Shown here piece by piece: positions 1 to 10,009 of a stretch of 64,000 nt of DNA (the stretch's first letter is position 1; every line of letters starts with the position of its first letter). The position numbers and the translations under genes were made by a program. This DNA is from Triangularia verruculosa (lineage: Eukaryota; Ascomycota; Sordariomycetes; Sordariales; Podosporaceae), in NCBI GenBank assembly GCA_033296885.1, contig MU863890.1:1-64000 (forward strand). Direction: 5' to 3'. The notes under the pieces were generated by a model. That model did no database searches and had not been told where the DNA came from. It saw only the letters and a list, made by a program, of their open reading frames with translations.

Positions 1-40
1 TTTTTTTCTCATCGGGGGTGGTTTTTTTTTTTTTGTGTGT

Positions 41-128
<88 letters not shown>

Positions 129-2671
129 AAATGCAAGTCATACACTACACATCTGCCGCTTTTGAATACACACACCACCTTCTTGTAACTGTATCCTGTA
201 CTTGTCATTAGCTGCCCTATCGAACTGCTGAAATTTCGCCAGTTCGGATGCAAAACCCCCGGTTACCCGCCCGCCCTTTTTATTTCCTCTCCTTCCACCC
301 GTGCACACCTCTCCCCGCGGGAAACATGTGATGTGTGTCATGTGGTTGCTAATTTTCCCGTTGGAAATTCCGGCCTTGGGTAGTTTTGTCTCGTGGAGTG
401 GTGGGGGGAGGGGCTTTATTGTTCGAGAGGAGCAAAAGGCGTGGACTTTTTACCTAGGTAGGTACCCTTGTTTCTAATTATATACTGGGATGCGTGAGGG
501 TGTCCGATATCCGATGAGAAAAAAGAAATGTGGTGATTGTTCACCGGTGCGTGGGTTCGACATGGTTATGGGTAGGGGTGGAGGGTCGTCATCGGGAAGA
601 AGAAATGGGATTCACACGACTATTTTTTTAAAATAGGAAAGGAAAGAAAAAAAAGGTGAGGGTTGGGGGTTATGATCGACAGAGATCTGATAATGATTAC
701 GCAGTAGGGTTACGAGAGGAAGAAGCAAATAACAAACATAAGTGAGCTTCTTATTTGGGGAGTTGTAGAGAGCTGATATCAATGTTAAGCCTGAGGCACG
801 GATCTGAGACATGAAGATAACAGCAGACGTTGTAAGTCGATAACCACCTGCTAGGTATGTCTTGCAGAACGCCAGGGGGTAATGAGAGGAGAAGGTCAAG
901 GTTGTGAAACGAGGTCGTATGAGATGGCCAGTAGACGGAGTGAGGTCCTTGAAGTTTGTCTGCCGTATACAAAGGGTGGTTTGATATTGTATTGACGGCT
1001 ACCAACATCAAACTTGCTCAATATCGGGCTAGTATCAAGGCAATGATCAGGGCTGTACCTCTCGATCATCACCATCCCCCTCGGCAACCGGCATCTTCCA
1101 ATTCATTTCCCCATCTCCTTGAAGCCCATCCCTGCTCTTGGCCTCGTCACCGTCCCATGGTGTGTGCTTCCACAAGATAGCGCAAGACTGCGGCTGTGGC
1201 TTGTAACTAGTCCACAACCAACACCGGCACCTATTCCGTCCTTATCGCCTTCCAAAAAAAAAAACACCAGAAAATTGCCCGCGCGCGGGTAAGCCCGTCC
1301 AAGGGGGAGCGGGAGGGAAGCTTGTTTCTTACTTGTTCGTCATCAGAAAGCTGGGAACTTGTTTATCTATTGCGTATGCTGGGCTGTCAGGAAAGGGATA
1401 TCTCCCCGAAGTTCAAGGCAATACAGGGGCGTCCGTCCAATAGGATAACCTTCCTGTGTTTCTAGTGGTTGGACTCAGGAATGTCAAGTGCGAGGATGGG
1501 TGGGATAGAAGAATGTAGTGAGGTGGTACGGACGGACGATGGTGTATCGTCTTGTGTCTTTTGTGTGTGTGTGTGAGAGAGGTCAAGATAGGTCTCGGGC
1601 AATCCGATGTCTTGAATGCCTGCTGGTTGATATCTGTCGACATCTGATGCAATAGCCAGCTGCTCCTAGAGGCTTACGTAGATAGATACTCCGCCCACGC
1701 CAGCTACAGAATCATCTTCTGGCTGGCTGAGCACGCACATAACGGATATGAGTGGCTGATGCATTGCTGACATATTTTCTCAAGTGTCTGAGTGGGTTGG
1801 GTGTTTACGAACCAGGTGCAAGATCCGAGGACACCCACTGCTGAATGACTCTGCATTGGATACAGATAACATCACTGTCACTACAAAGCACGAATGGAGA
1901 AACGGGCCGAGTTGTGAGTGATTTTTGGGGTTTGTTTGTTGATTGTTGATGGTCGTCTGTTGTTATTGCTGTGAGACGCCAGCTGAAGGAAGGCTGTCGT
2001 CGTGGATATTGATTTGCGTGGCACATACCGACGAGGCAACACAGGGACAGAGATAGGAGAGAGGCTGTGCAACGCCTAGGAAGGGAGGTGAGCGTGGGGG
2101 GTTTGGATTCCTGGTCTGGCGAGGCTCTCGGGCATTGTCTCATGTGTGCTGACCATGTCGTGATTTCGGTGTACCTGCTTTAGACGGTGTTCATGATTAA
2201 GTAAATGAGATGGCCAGCTGTTGGGACACAAAAGCATGTGACGAGGCTCGTGGGATATTGTGTGACGATAATGTTGGTGTTGAGGACGTGTCAGGCGGCG
2301 GTTTCGTGACCGGCTTGTTATTGGGGTTCCAGGGTTGGATGCGTAGGGAAGGCTTATGATGGAAATTTTTCTTCCTCAGTTAGTACCGACCTGGAATGAC
2401 TAGCTAGCTGTTTGGTTCATAGCTCTCGCTAGTCGATGTACAGAGTCGTTAGAAAATAATTGGCGTTCTTGTTCCTGATGCTTATTGAAGGGATCGACGT
2501 CATTGGAGACTTGGCGTTGAAAATGCCACAAGAGCAGGGGTCTTTAGCGGCTTGGCGCGGTTGGACAAGGAAAAAAAATTGTGGTGGGCCACACCACGCG
2601 CAAAGATAGTCGCTGATATCGCATTCAAACGGCGTCGACAGGATCCTCCACGGGCGATCAGGGCAGCAATC
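1..2671. other. Noncoding left flank and PET127 upstream region
   Basis: I see no convincing gene in this 2.7 kb. It opens with poly-T and a GA microsatellite. Short reading frames on both strands lack recognisable motifs, and no splice-joined frame could be built from them. A TACCTAGGTAGGTAC stretch lies near 452-466; related A/T-flanked CTAGG motifs recur elsewhere in the window. The right end should hold the PET127 promoter and 5' leader. A gene with all recognisable parts outside the window, or a noncoding RNA, cannot be excluded. Confidence 0.5.
45..120. repeat. (GA)38 dinucleotide microsatellite
   Basis: An uninterrupted run of GA units, 38 copies by direct reading, is preceded by poly-T and a short GT run and followed by GGGAGAG. 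It is the longest perfect simple repeat in the window. It lies outside any gene I can identify and is likely to vary in length between strains (inference). Confidence 0.97.
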
Positions 2672-5600
2672 ATGTTGCAATTGGCAAGACAGGCTCGACA
2701 GACACTCAAGCTACCATTCGTATGCTCAGCATGTCGAACCCTCCTTACCCAGGCCCCTGCGCCCAGGAGACATCTCCCAGTCGCCATCGGCCAATTTGAT
2801 GCAATTCGACGATATACCGACTCGACAACATCACCATCACCACCGCCAGCAATCACGACCGAAGATGCTACCCCTCCGACATCCGATCCACCAGTCGATG
2901 GCAGTGAAAAACCCAAGAGCCCCTCGAAGAAAAAAACAACAAGGCCTAAAGGCCCCAAAAAGACCCCCCCAAAGCGCAGGAATCCGGCAAACGATTCAGA
3001 ATCGCCTGACGCTGTCGACGAGGCTCAACAGGACTTAGTCAAAGATGCCGTGAGGAAGGTCCTGAAGGAGAGTCCTCTCGAGAAACGCAAAAACTCCAAG
3101 ACCAAGAGAACCGCTGCCAGCAAGAAGAGCAAGTCAGCAACTGCCGCACCAGCCAAGAAGAAAAGAACCGTGAAATCAACTGCAGCGGCCGCAGGAGAAG
3201 AGGCGGAAGAAGGAGAGGACAAGCCCAAGAAGAAAGCCGGGACGAAGAAGGCAGCAAAAAAGGATCTGAACATCACGGAAGTCAACCCGAGATTTCTCAA
3301 GCTGACACCTGTCGAGCTACCCCAACCTCCAGTACCTACACTGGCATATGGCCTGGATCGTGTGCTATTCAATCCTGGAGTCTCGTATCTCCAGGACCCA
3401 CGGTCCAAAGTGTTCAACCATGACCCTTATGTATCTCAAATCATGCCCACCCACGAGTTCGATTTCGGCGCGCTCAAGGAGTACATCACATCCTCCAAGG
3501 ATAAAACACTTATTGGCGCTGCTGCCAAAAAGAAGAAAAAGTACTCTGGCTCGACGTCAAGTATGACCTCAACGCTGGCTCACTTCCATTTTCTCTTGTC
3601 CGCCTGGCGTCCCATCAATACAGCCATGTTGTCGCGGCAGTTTGACCCCGACCAAAGCAGCGATCAGTTCAACAGAATCTCTAGAAGTCCAGCCGCCATC
3701 TTCCTGCATCACAAAGACGGGACCTATGCTATTGATGCCGACAAGGAGTATGATTCTGGAAATATTCTGAGCATGTTGGGCAAGTCCATGGAAAAGCTTC
3801 TCACGATGCCCAAGGAGGAGTACGAGAAGTATCGCAAGTCGAAGTCTGACCAGCTCACCGACGAGGACAAGAACGGGCCAGAGTCATATCATTACACAAC
3901 CTTGGGTGACTTTATGATGCGGTCGCAGCTCGACGCCTTCGACCCACGGCTTCCCGGAACCGGCATGTTCGACCTCAAAACCAGAGCCGTGGTAACAATT
4001 CGCATGGATCCAGAGGGATACGAGAAGGGTCAAGGGTATGAGATTCGCGGCCGCTTCGGAACTTGGGAGTCGTATGAGCGCGAATACTTCGACATGATTC
4101 GATCGGCCTTCTTGAAATATTCCCTTCAGGTCCGCATGGGTCGCATGGACGGTATCTTTGTGGCCTTCCACAACACCGAGCGCATCTTTGGCTTCCAGTA
4201 CATTCCTCTCCAGGAAATGGACGTCTCCCTCCACGGGGCATCCGACACAAGCATCGGAGACACCGAATTCAAACTAAGTGTCCACCTGCTCAACCAGGTT
4301 TTGGATAAGGTGACTGCAAAGTTCCCGGGACAGACATTGCGCATCCATTTCGAGACGGTCAAGGACAAGACCACACCTTACATGTGCGTTTTTGCCCGTC
4401 CAGTCACGCAAGAACGGATCGACGAGATTCAAAAGACAGCTACGGATCGCATCCAGAGATTCGAGCGGGTTCTTAGGGGTCTGGATAAGGAAGTCGAGGC
4501 TGCGGTCGAAGTCGATGAGGACGACGAGGGTTTGATAGACGATGGCCGTCCAGAGGAACAGGAAGAAGAGGTGGGAACGGTGGAAACGGCTGCTGAGCTG
4601 GCCGAGGAGGACGAGCACACTCGTGAGGATGTCTGGGACGATGTCATGCACAAGGTTGAGCACTCGCTTGAGAACGAGGAACATGGTGCCACGTCTATCC
4701 GGGAGTCGATCCACGATGCCCTGGAGCAGAGTGGTCTCTTGAAGAATGCCACCGAAGAGGAAGCTGAGCACTACGTCCAGGCCTTGTTTGAGGTGCTGAC
4801 AAGTGAGGGCAACGGAGCAGCTGCCGACTCGGAGCTAGCTGAGGAGGCCGAGGAGACCGAAACCGACGTTGCTGAAGAATCCGAGGCCAAGGATGAAACA
4901 GCCCAGGTGGCAGAGACAGAAACCGACGCTGCCGAGACTACCGCCGAGGAGAGCAGCGAAGCCGAGGATGCCTCGACAGAGGTTGAATCCGCGGAGGAAG
5001 GCCAGGAGATCGCTGAAGGCTCCCCGGAGAAGCTGAACCTTAAAGATCTCATCCTCCGACTCGCCTCCCGGTTGCAAGAAGAGTCCGGCGAGACACTCTC
5101 TTCAACAGAAGAGGGGGAGGTCACAGCCGAAGAAGACGAAGACGCCGCCAAGCTCGCCCAGTTCGAAAACATCATGTCCGAACTCCTCGTCAAGACCCGC
5201 AACTTCCGCAGCATCGAAGAAGCCGAACCAACCGAAGAATCCGACCACGACGTCGAAACCATCAGAGCCACACTGGACGAGCCAGCCGAAGAACTAGTCG
5301 AAGAACTCGCCGCCCTCTCCGAGGAGGAAATCCCCAGCATCGACGCCGAGTTCGCCGAGCCCGTCTACGGCCTCATCCTCACGACCAAGAGCAAGATCGA
5401 CGGCAAGTACGTCGACCGGCCCTCGCACTCGGTCAAGAAGAGGGCGTGGACGGTCGAGTACACGATGGAGGAGATGAAGGAAGACCGGGCGCTGAAGCTG
5501 TACATGCAGTGCCACAACCGCAGAAGGAAGTTTTTGGGGGGGTCGGAGGACAGGGCGAAGGAGTGGTACAAGATGTTTGGGGGCCAGCTGGCGGCCAAGA

Positions 5601-5872
5601 CGGACAGCGGGAGGAAGTTTAGGGCGAGGGAGGAGAAGGAGGCGAGGGGGAAGCCGGTGCATGTGTATGGGCACGAGACGCCGTACACGTATGAGAGCGT
5701 TTTCCCGAATATTGCGGAGGGGAGGTTGAGTCCGTATGAGACTTGGTTTCCGGACCAGAAGGAGGCGGCGGAGTGGAAGAAGAGCAATGATAAGATGGCG
5801 TGGTTGGAGCGGTACAGGGAGGCGCATTTGAAGAGGGAGTTGGAAGAGATGGAGGGGAAGAAGGAGGATTAG
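2672..5872 (+). CDS. PET127: Mitochondrial RNA-processing protein PET127
   Basis: A single exon of 1066 residues. The ATG at 2672 is chosen because the frame upstream opens only with a non-ATG codon. The new N-terminus (MLQLARQARQTLKLPFVCSA) is basic and hydroxylated, without early acidic residues, as expected of a mitochondrial presequence. Residues about 45-200 are Lys/Pro/Ala-rich and low in complexity. The PET127 core starts near residue 203 (NPRFLKLTPVELPQPPVPTL) and includes HFHFLLSAWRPINTAMLSRQF and FHNTERIFGFQYIPLQEMD. It is interrupted by a strongly acidic Glu/Ala/Thr block at about 610-886 and resumes with EPVYGLILTTKSKIDGKYV. Known role of the family: a membrane-associated mitochondrial factor for 5' processing or degradation of mitochondrial RNA. 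The protein is longer than yeast Pet127 (about 800 residues), largely because of the acidic block. The C-terminus is charged and helical. Confidence 0.9.
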   Translation: MLQLARQARQTLKLPFVCSACRTLLTQAPAPRRHLPVAIGQFDAIRRYTDSTTSPSPPPAITTEDATPPTSDPPVDGSEKPKSPSKKKTTRPKGPKKTPPKRRNPANDSESPDAVDEAQQDLVKDAVRKVLKESPLEKRKNSKTKRTAASKKSKSATAAPAKKKRTVKSTAAAAGEEAEEGEDKPKKKAGTKKAAKKDLNITEVNPRFLKLTPVELPQPPVPTLAYGLDRVLFNPGVSYLQDPRSKVFNHDPYVSQIMPTHEFDFGALKEYITSSKDKTLIGAAAKKKKKYSGSTSSMTSTLAHFHFLLSAWRPINTAMLSRQFDPDQSSDQFNRISRSPAAIFLHHKDGTYAIDADKEYDSGNILSMLGKSMEKLLTMPKEEYEKYRKSKSDQLTDEDKNGPESYHYTTLGDFMMRSQLDAFDPRLPGTGMFDLKTRAVVTIRMDPEGYEKGQGYEIRGRFGTWESYEREYFDMIRSAFLKYSLQVRMGRMDGIFVAFHNTERIFGFQYIPLQEMDVSLHGASDTSIGDTEFKLSVHLLNQVLDKVTAKFPGQTLRIHFETVKDKTTPYMCVFARPVTQERIDEIQKTATDRIQRFERVLRGLDKEVEAAVEVDEDDEGLIDDGRPEEQEEEVGTVETAAELAEEDEHTREDVWDDVMHKVEHSLENEEHGATSIRESIHDALEQSGLLKNATEEEAEHYVQALFEVLTSEGNGAAADSELAEEAEETETDVAEESEAKDETAQVAETETDAAETTAEESSEAEDASTEVESAEEGQEIAEGSPEKLNLKDLILRLASRLQEESGETLSSTEEGEVTAEEDEDAAKLAQFENIMSELLVKTRNFRSIEEAEPTEESDHDVETIRATLDEPAEELVEELAALSEEEIPSIDAEFAEPVYGLILTTKSKIDGKYVDRPSHSVKKRAWTVEYTMEEMKEDRALKLYMQCHNRRRKFLGGSEDRAKEWYKMFGGQLAAKTDSGRKFRAREEKEARGKPVHVYGHETPYTYESVFPNIAEGRLSPYETWFPDQKEAAEWKKSNDKMAWLERYREAHLKRELEEMEGKKED

Positions 5873-6279
5873 AATGGTAGACGGTTGGGAAAGGGGAGTA
5901 GAAGGGGGGGGTGTGATGTGTACAAGATCTCTCTCTCCCAGAAAATAAAAAGGAAAAAAGGAAGGGGGGCATGTGAGCAGGCATCGGGAAAGGTGGTGAC
6001 AATTGTTTGCATACCCCCGGGAATTTTACATGGTAACGGAAATGGTGGGAGGGGTATATATGTGTGTGTGTGTGTGAGTGTAACTAGGTAAGTAGATAGA
6101 TAACTGTAACAACACTTGTATGAACAATACTCAAAAGACAACTTGGACATTTTACAGCAACTTCTCACATTTTTATCAAGTTTCAAAAGTAAACAAAACA
6201 AAAAATCATATTATACAGAATTCCCAATCCATAGATTTCACTGCCAATGAATCAACGGCAACCCCCACATCTCATAAAG
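5873..6279. other. Spacer between two convergent genes
   Basis: This 407-base spacer should hold the facing 3' untranslated regions of PET127 and the MAPEG gene. It contains a GT microsatellite near 6060-6076 and A-rich stretches such as ACAAAACAAAAAATC near 6195, plausible poly(A) signals on either strand. No gene is seen. Confidence 0.6.
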
Positions 6280-6812
6280 TCACCACTGAAGAGCATAACC
6301 AACAGCAGTGTAAGCAGCAGTGAACTTGAGGACCAAGTCAGAGAGCGAGCCAAGCGCCGAACCACTGTTTTTGCAATCATCATCATGTTAGCATACACAC
6401 ACTACACCCCCTCTTCTCTATTAGCTAGAGCAAAAAAAACTTACATCATCCGCCCCTCGGGCCCCTTAGTCGTGTACCCAAAGGCAAAGAGGACTCTGCC
6501 GAAAGCCCAGACGGCGCCGACGGCGCCGGCGAACCGGGGGTACTGGAGGCCGGAGATGAGGAGGGAGCCGAGGAAGGGGGTGAGGTTCTCGGTGAAGTTT
6601 GCGTGGGCGCGCTGGGCGCAGTTGAAGAGGTAGGCCTTGCGGTCCTTTTCGGCTACGTCGTTGGCGGCGTACGAGACGGGGTACTTGATGCCGGAAGCCT
6701 TGCGGGCTTTGGAGGTGAGGACGGCGTGGAGGGTGTTGATGAAGAAGGTGGAGGAGGCGGCGAGGAGGACGTAGCTGTAGTCCGAGGGGAGGGTGATGCT
6801 GATGGGGGCCAT
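6280..6812 (-). CDS. MAPEG family membrane protein, microsomal glutathione S-transferase 3-like
   Basis: Two exons, complement of 6445-6812 and 6280-6364, give 150 residues. The 80-base intron starts GTAAGT, has a GCTAAC branch site and ends CAG. Joining restores the C-terminal end of the family: GSALGSLSDLVLKF, then a hydrophobic stretch ending YALQW. The MAPEG/MGST3 signature is FNCAQRAHANFTENLTPFL near residues 63-81. Four hydrophobic segments fit a small integral ER-membrane protein. The family conjugates glutathione to lipophilic electrophiles or reduces lipid hydroperoxides; the substrate here is unknown. The length of about 150 residues matches MGST3. Without the splice the reading frame would stop after GRMM and lose the last membrane segment. 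Confidence 0.88.
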
Positions 6813-7593
6813 TTTTCACGGTTGTGGGTTTTTTTGTTGTTGTTGTGGAAGGTGAGAGAGGTGTGGTGAGTTGGTTAGTGGTGAGATGAGAAGTGGGTGT
6901 GAAAGGGTGTGGGTGGGATGAGAGATGAAGTTGAGCTGGAGATTGGAGAAACAGGACTTGGTGGATAGGTAGGTATATAAACAAGCAAATTGCTACCCAG
7001 ACCGAATATTCTCTTTGGTTCTACCAGAAAAGCGTGCCAGACCCGTTCGATTTTCTTATTTTACCTATAGTGTACAGCAGCCAAGTGCAACAAACCCACC
7101 GGATTTATAAGCTCTTAGCTACGCAGGCATGCGTGGTCCTGTGTGTGTCTCATCTTGAAGATGCTACGTAAACATCATCAGCGCATCACTTGCCTTTTAC
7201 CCCACACTGTCAATGCTCAAAGTTCCCCTTTTGGCTAATTTATGGCCCTAGCGCAACCAATTGCAACGTTGACGGAGTGTTTTTTGCCCGACGGTGCGAC
7301 CGATGCTGTCAAAAGTTTCCGATAATGGGCACCTTGAAATGGAGTCGCTGTTGGTGACTATCCGTCGCCGAATGAACAGCAAATAAAGGATTCAGGGCCT
7401 CTGCTGCAGCGGCCGGCGAGCGGGTGTAACCGCGCATTTTGTGCATCATGGCAGTTGCCCCCTGTCAACATCGGCACTTGATGCGTCCCAGTCAGATTCG
7501 AAACCACCAACCAGATGCTGGCGCAGAATATTTAGTACAATCACGCAATCAACTCTATCCAGACCACCGGTATTCAAAGTTATCATCTAATCG
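6813..7593. other. MAPEG promoter and polymerase 3' flank
   Basis: 780 bases lie between the start of the MAPEG gene and the stop codon of the upstream polymerase gene, both on the minus strand. Just upstream of the MAPEG start on its own strand are CA/TC-rich leader sequences. No reading frame here has recognisable features. Confidence 0.5.
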
Positions 7594-9459
7594 TTAATTC
7601 GTACACCTCTCCTCCGGCGCTCTCCACTCCAGCCCTGTCCCCTTGAACACCCTCTTCTCCGCCGTCAACATGTCTGGTGCTGGCTCACCCGTGTTAGGGT
7701 CACTTTCCAGATCAACCCACCCGCCATCCCTCCTGTTTCTCACACCCGAACTATCAAACTTGAGCTGTTTTTCCTTTTTGCAATACCGTCTGAGGTCTCG
7801 CTGGAATGTTGTACCAGATGTCCAGCCTAGCACTGCACACCCGGCGGTTTTCCACGGGCTGATGATAATATCAACCCTCCTATGCGGATTGGGGTTCGTG
7901 CCCTCCCCTTCAAAGTCTGGGTCCTGCCAGACGACAAGAGCTTTGTCCAGCGTGTCGAATCCCGTGCCAGCAACGCGGGAGTCGCCCTTCCAAGCCACTG
8001 GCTCTTGTCCTCGCTCGGTGTTTGCTGTGCTGAGCAGGAGAGTGTGAGTGATATATCCCCTCTTCTCCAGTCCAATGACGATTCTTCCGACGAACCCTTT
8101 CGTGGCGTTTTCATCTCGGTGCGACAACACGACGTCGACATCTCCCGACTCTTTCTTGCCGCGTCTGTAGCCACCCACAATGACCATCTCAAAGCCCTTT
8201 TCAATGTTATTCGCCTCGTCGAGAATGAGGTTTCCTATCTCCTCGACTTCTCTTCTGGGGATTTTGAGGAGAAATTCATCATAATATTTCACTCCAATCT
8301 GCTGCACCCTCGTCAGCCCATCCCACCCGTACTCCACAACATCATCTATATCCCTCCAGCCCTTGTTGTAAAACTCCCTTGCCGTAGTCTCACCCACCCC
8401 CCAAATATCATAAAACTGCTTCAAGACTTGCAATTTGGGATCTGACTCATTTTCTTCCACCTCTTGAATCGTCCCGTTGGTCCTGTACTCTTGATAGAGC
8501 AGCGCTATCTTTTGCCCACAGCCCGGTAACCGGGCTACTTCATTTTGGGTCTGGAAATGATAAGGGTAGGCGGCTACTGTAGCAATGGCAGAGCTATAGG
8601 CGCGGACGCCGATCTTGTCCCCGGTGAGAGTGCGCGCGAGCCGGATCTTGAGAAGCTCAGCGATAAAATCTTGATTTGGGGGATTGGCGGGGGTGGAGCG
8701 CTGGCAGGAGTAGGTGGTGTGAAGGCATGGTGGGATAGGGGGGAGGTGAGTGTCGAGGTCGTGCTCTGAGGTTGTCTGGCGGAGTAAGGCTGGGCGCTTA
8801 GGGTGAGATGATTTGATGGGATGTGAAGCGTAGGTTGAGCCTGGTTTTTGGGCAGAACGAGAACCTTGAGAAGAGTATAGCTTTTGAGACGAAGGCGGGG
8901 AGCGTGGGTGACTATCTTCATGGGCTCGCTTCAAGGTGTTGGAGGAGGCTTTGGTAGGCGTGGTTTGAGTCAAAGCTGGAGCTGGGGGTGGCTGCATGAC
9001 CTTCCTACCGCGGTAGATGACATATTTGTCGTCCAGTGGGAGGACTTGACCAGCAGCGAGAGAATCGGTGAACCAAGTCAGTTTGACTACTTTGATGGTT
9101 GGCTCGGTTTCAGGAGTCGAAACAGGGCCTATGAGACGGCGTTGAATCTCGCCCTCTGAGCAGGTATCAGAGTCAATATCCGAACTCCCTAGTGCTGGTG
9201 TCGCCGACAGTCGCATTCGCTTGCGAGGTGGCAAGGCAGGAGGTGCGTCTTCATCTTTTTCGACTTCCTCGGTGACGATTTTACGTTTCCTCAGCTCAAA
9301 CAACGCGCGCTCTTTGCGAGAAATCTTGCCGAGAACCACCTCTGCTTCATTGATATCGTAAGTTAGCGTCGGTATTTGGTCTTCGAGCTCTTGGAGCTCT
9401 TCGGATCCGAGATGGCTGGGCAGGAGAAAAATAACAGGAAAATCTAGATCTGCCGGCAT
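7594..9459 (-). CDS. Family X DNA polymerase with N-terminal BRCT-like region (Pol IV/lambda/mu type)
   Basis: A single exon of 621 residues; the ATG at 9459 is the first in frame. Residues 1-150 look like a BRCT domain (PVIFLLPSHLG at the start, KLTWFTDSLAAGQVLPL near 125-145), followed by a Ser/Pro-rich linker. From about 265 come the 8-kDa and helix-hairpin-helix region (VARLPGCGQKIALLYQEY; FYDIWGVGETTAREFYNKGW). The palm motif GGYRRGKKESGDVDVV at about 428-443 carries the two metal-binding aspartates, and RRVDIIISPW near 527 supplies the third. LGWTSGTTFQRDLRRYCKKE follows. The thumb is present, so all catalytic parts seem intact. The family fills short gaps in base excision repair and end joining in the nucleus. 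The BRCT-like region suggests a Ku/ligase IV partner. Assignment between Pol IV, lambda and mu is open. Confidence 0.9.
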   Translation of the reverse strand: MPADLDFPVIFLLPSHLGSEELQELEDQIPTLTYDINEAEVVLGKISRKERALFELRKRKIVTEEVEKDEDAPPALPPRKRMRLSATPALGSSDIDSDTCSEGEIQRRLIGPVSTPETEPTIKVVKLTWFTDSLAAGQVLPLDDKYVIYRGRKVMQPPPAPALTQTTPTKASSNTLKRAHEDSHPRSPPSSQKLYSSQGSRSAQKPGSTYASHPIKSSHPKRPALLRQTTSEHDLDTHLPPIPPCLHTTYSCQRSTPANPPNQDFIAELLKIRLARTLTGDKIGVRAYSSAIATVAAYPYHFQTQNEVARLPGCGQKIALLYQEYRTNGTIQEVEENESDPKLQVLKQFYDIWGVGETTAREFYNKGWRDIDDVVEYGWDGLTRVQQIGVKYYDEFLLKIPRREVEEIGNLILDEANNIEKGFEMVIVGGYRRGKKESGDVDVVLSHRDENATKGFVGRIVIGLEKRGYITHTLLLSTANTERGQEPVAWKGDSRVAGTGFDTLDKALVVWQDPDFEGEGTNPNPHRRVDIIISPWKTAGCAVLGWTSGTTFQRDLRRYCKKEKQLKFDSSGVRNRRDGGWVDLESDPNTGEPAPDMLTAEKRVFKGTGLEWRAPEERCTN

Positions 9460-10009
9460 CCTGTCGTATCGTAGAGTTGTGAGAGCGATAATTCATCATG
9501 CTGTAAAAGATGGGTTTTTCAAAATGACATTATCCAACAGAGGAGCATGAGAGCGAGGCTGAGATGAAAGTCGCAGAACCAGAAGAGCAGTTCAAAAATT
9601 CATTGTAGAGAATTGACAGCGCTGAAGCAGCAAGCTCCATGCTGAATCGCCGAGGGTTCCCTGTCGCTTTTATGACGTGCATGGAAACAGGAGCAGCAGC
9701 TCAAAATGTTGGAGTGAAGCTGACATGAAGAAGTGACGAATTAAGCAACTCGCCCGAGGACAAAGAGAGACAGGAAGAAACGACTGTGTAACCGAAGTAC
9801 TGGCACTGTGTTACTTCACGAAGTTTACGAGACTCCGTGTGACTAACTAAAGTATTGACACTGTACTTTAATCCGGCAGAAAATGTATGACATCAGCAAA
9901 TGGACCCCAACAGCCGTAGCAACACTTTGCCCCTGAGCCCCTGAATCCCAAACTCGCCAATGACAAGTCAAGAGATCCGAATGTCAGCAGCCGCATTTCA
10001 TTGTAGTCC
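9460..10009. other. Polymerase X upstream region
   Basis: About 550 bases upstream of the polymerase start and downstream of the kelch gene stop. There is no gene. Two related imperfect copies of a segment, AAGTACTGGCACTGTG.TTACTT at about 9796 and AAGTATTGACACTGTACTTT at about 9850, form a short direct repeat. Each copy is itself an inverted repeat (AAGTA..TACTT). Confidence 0.5.
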
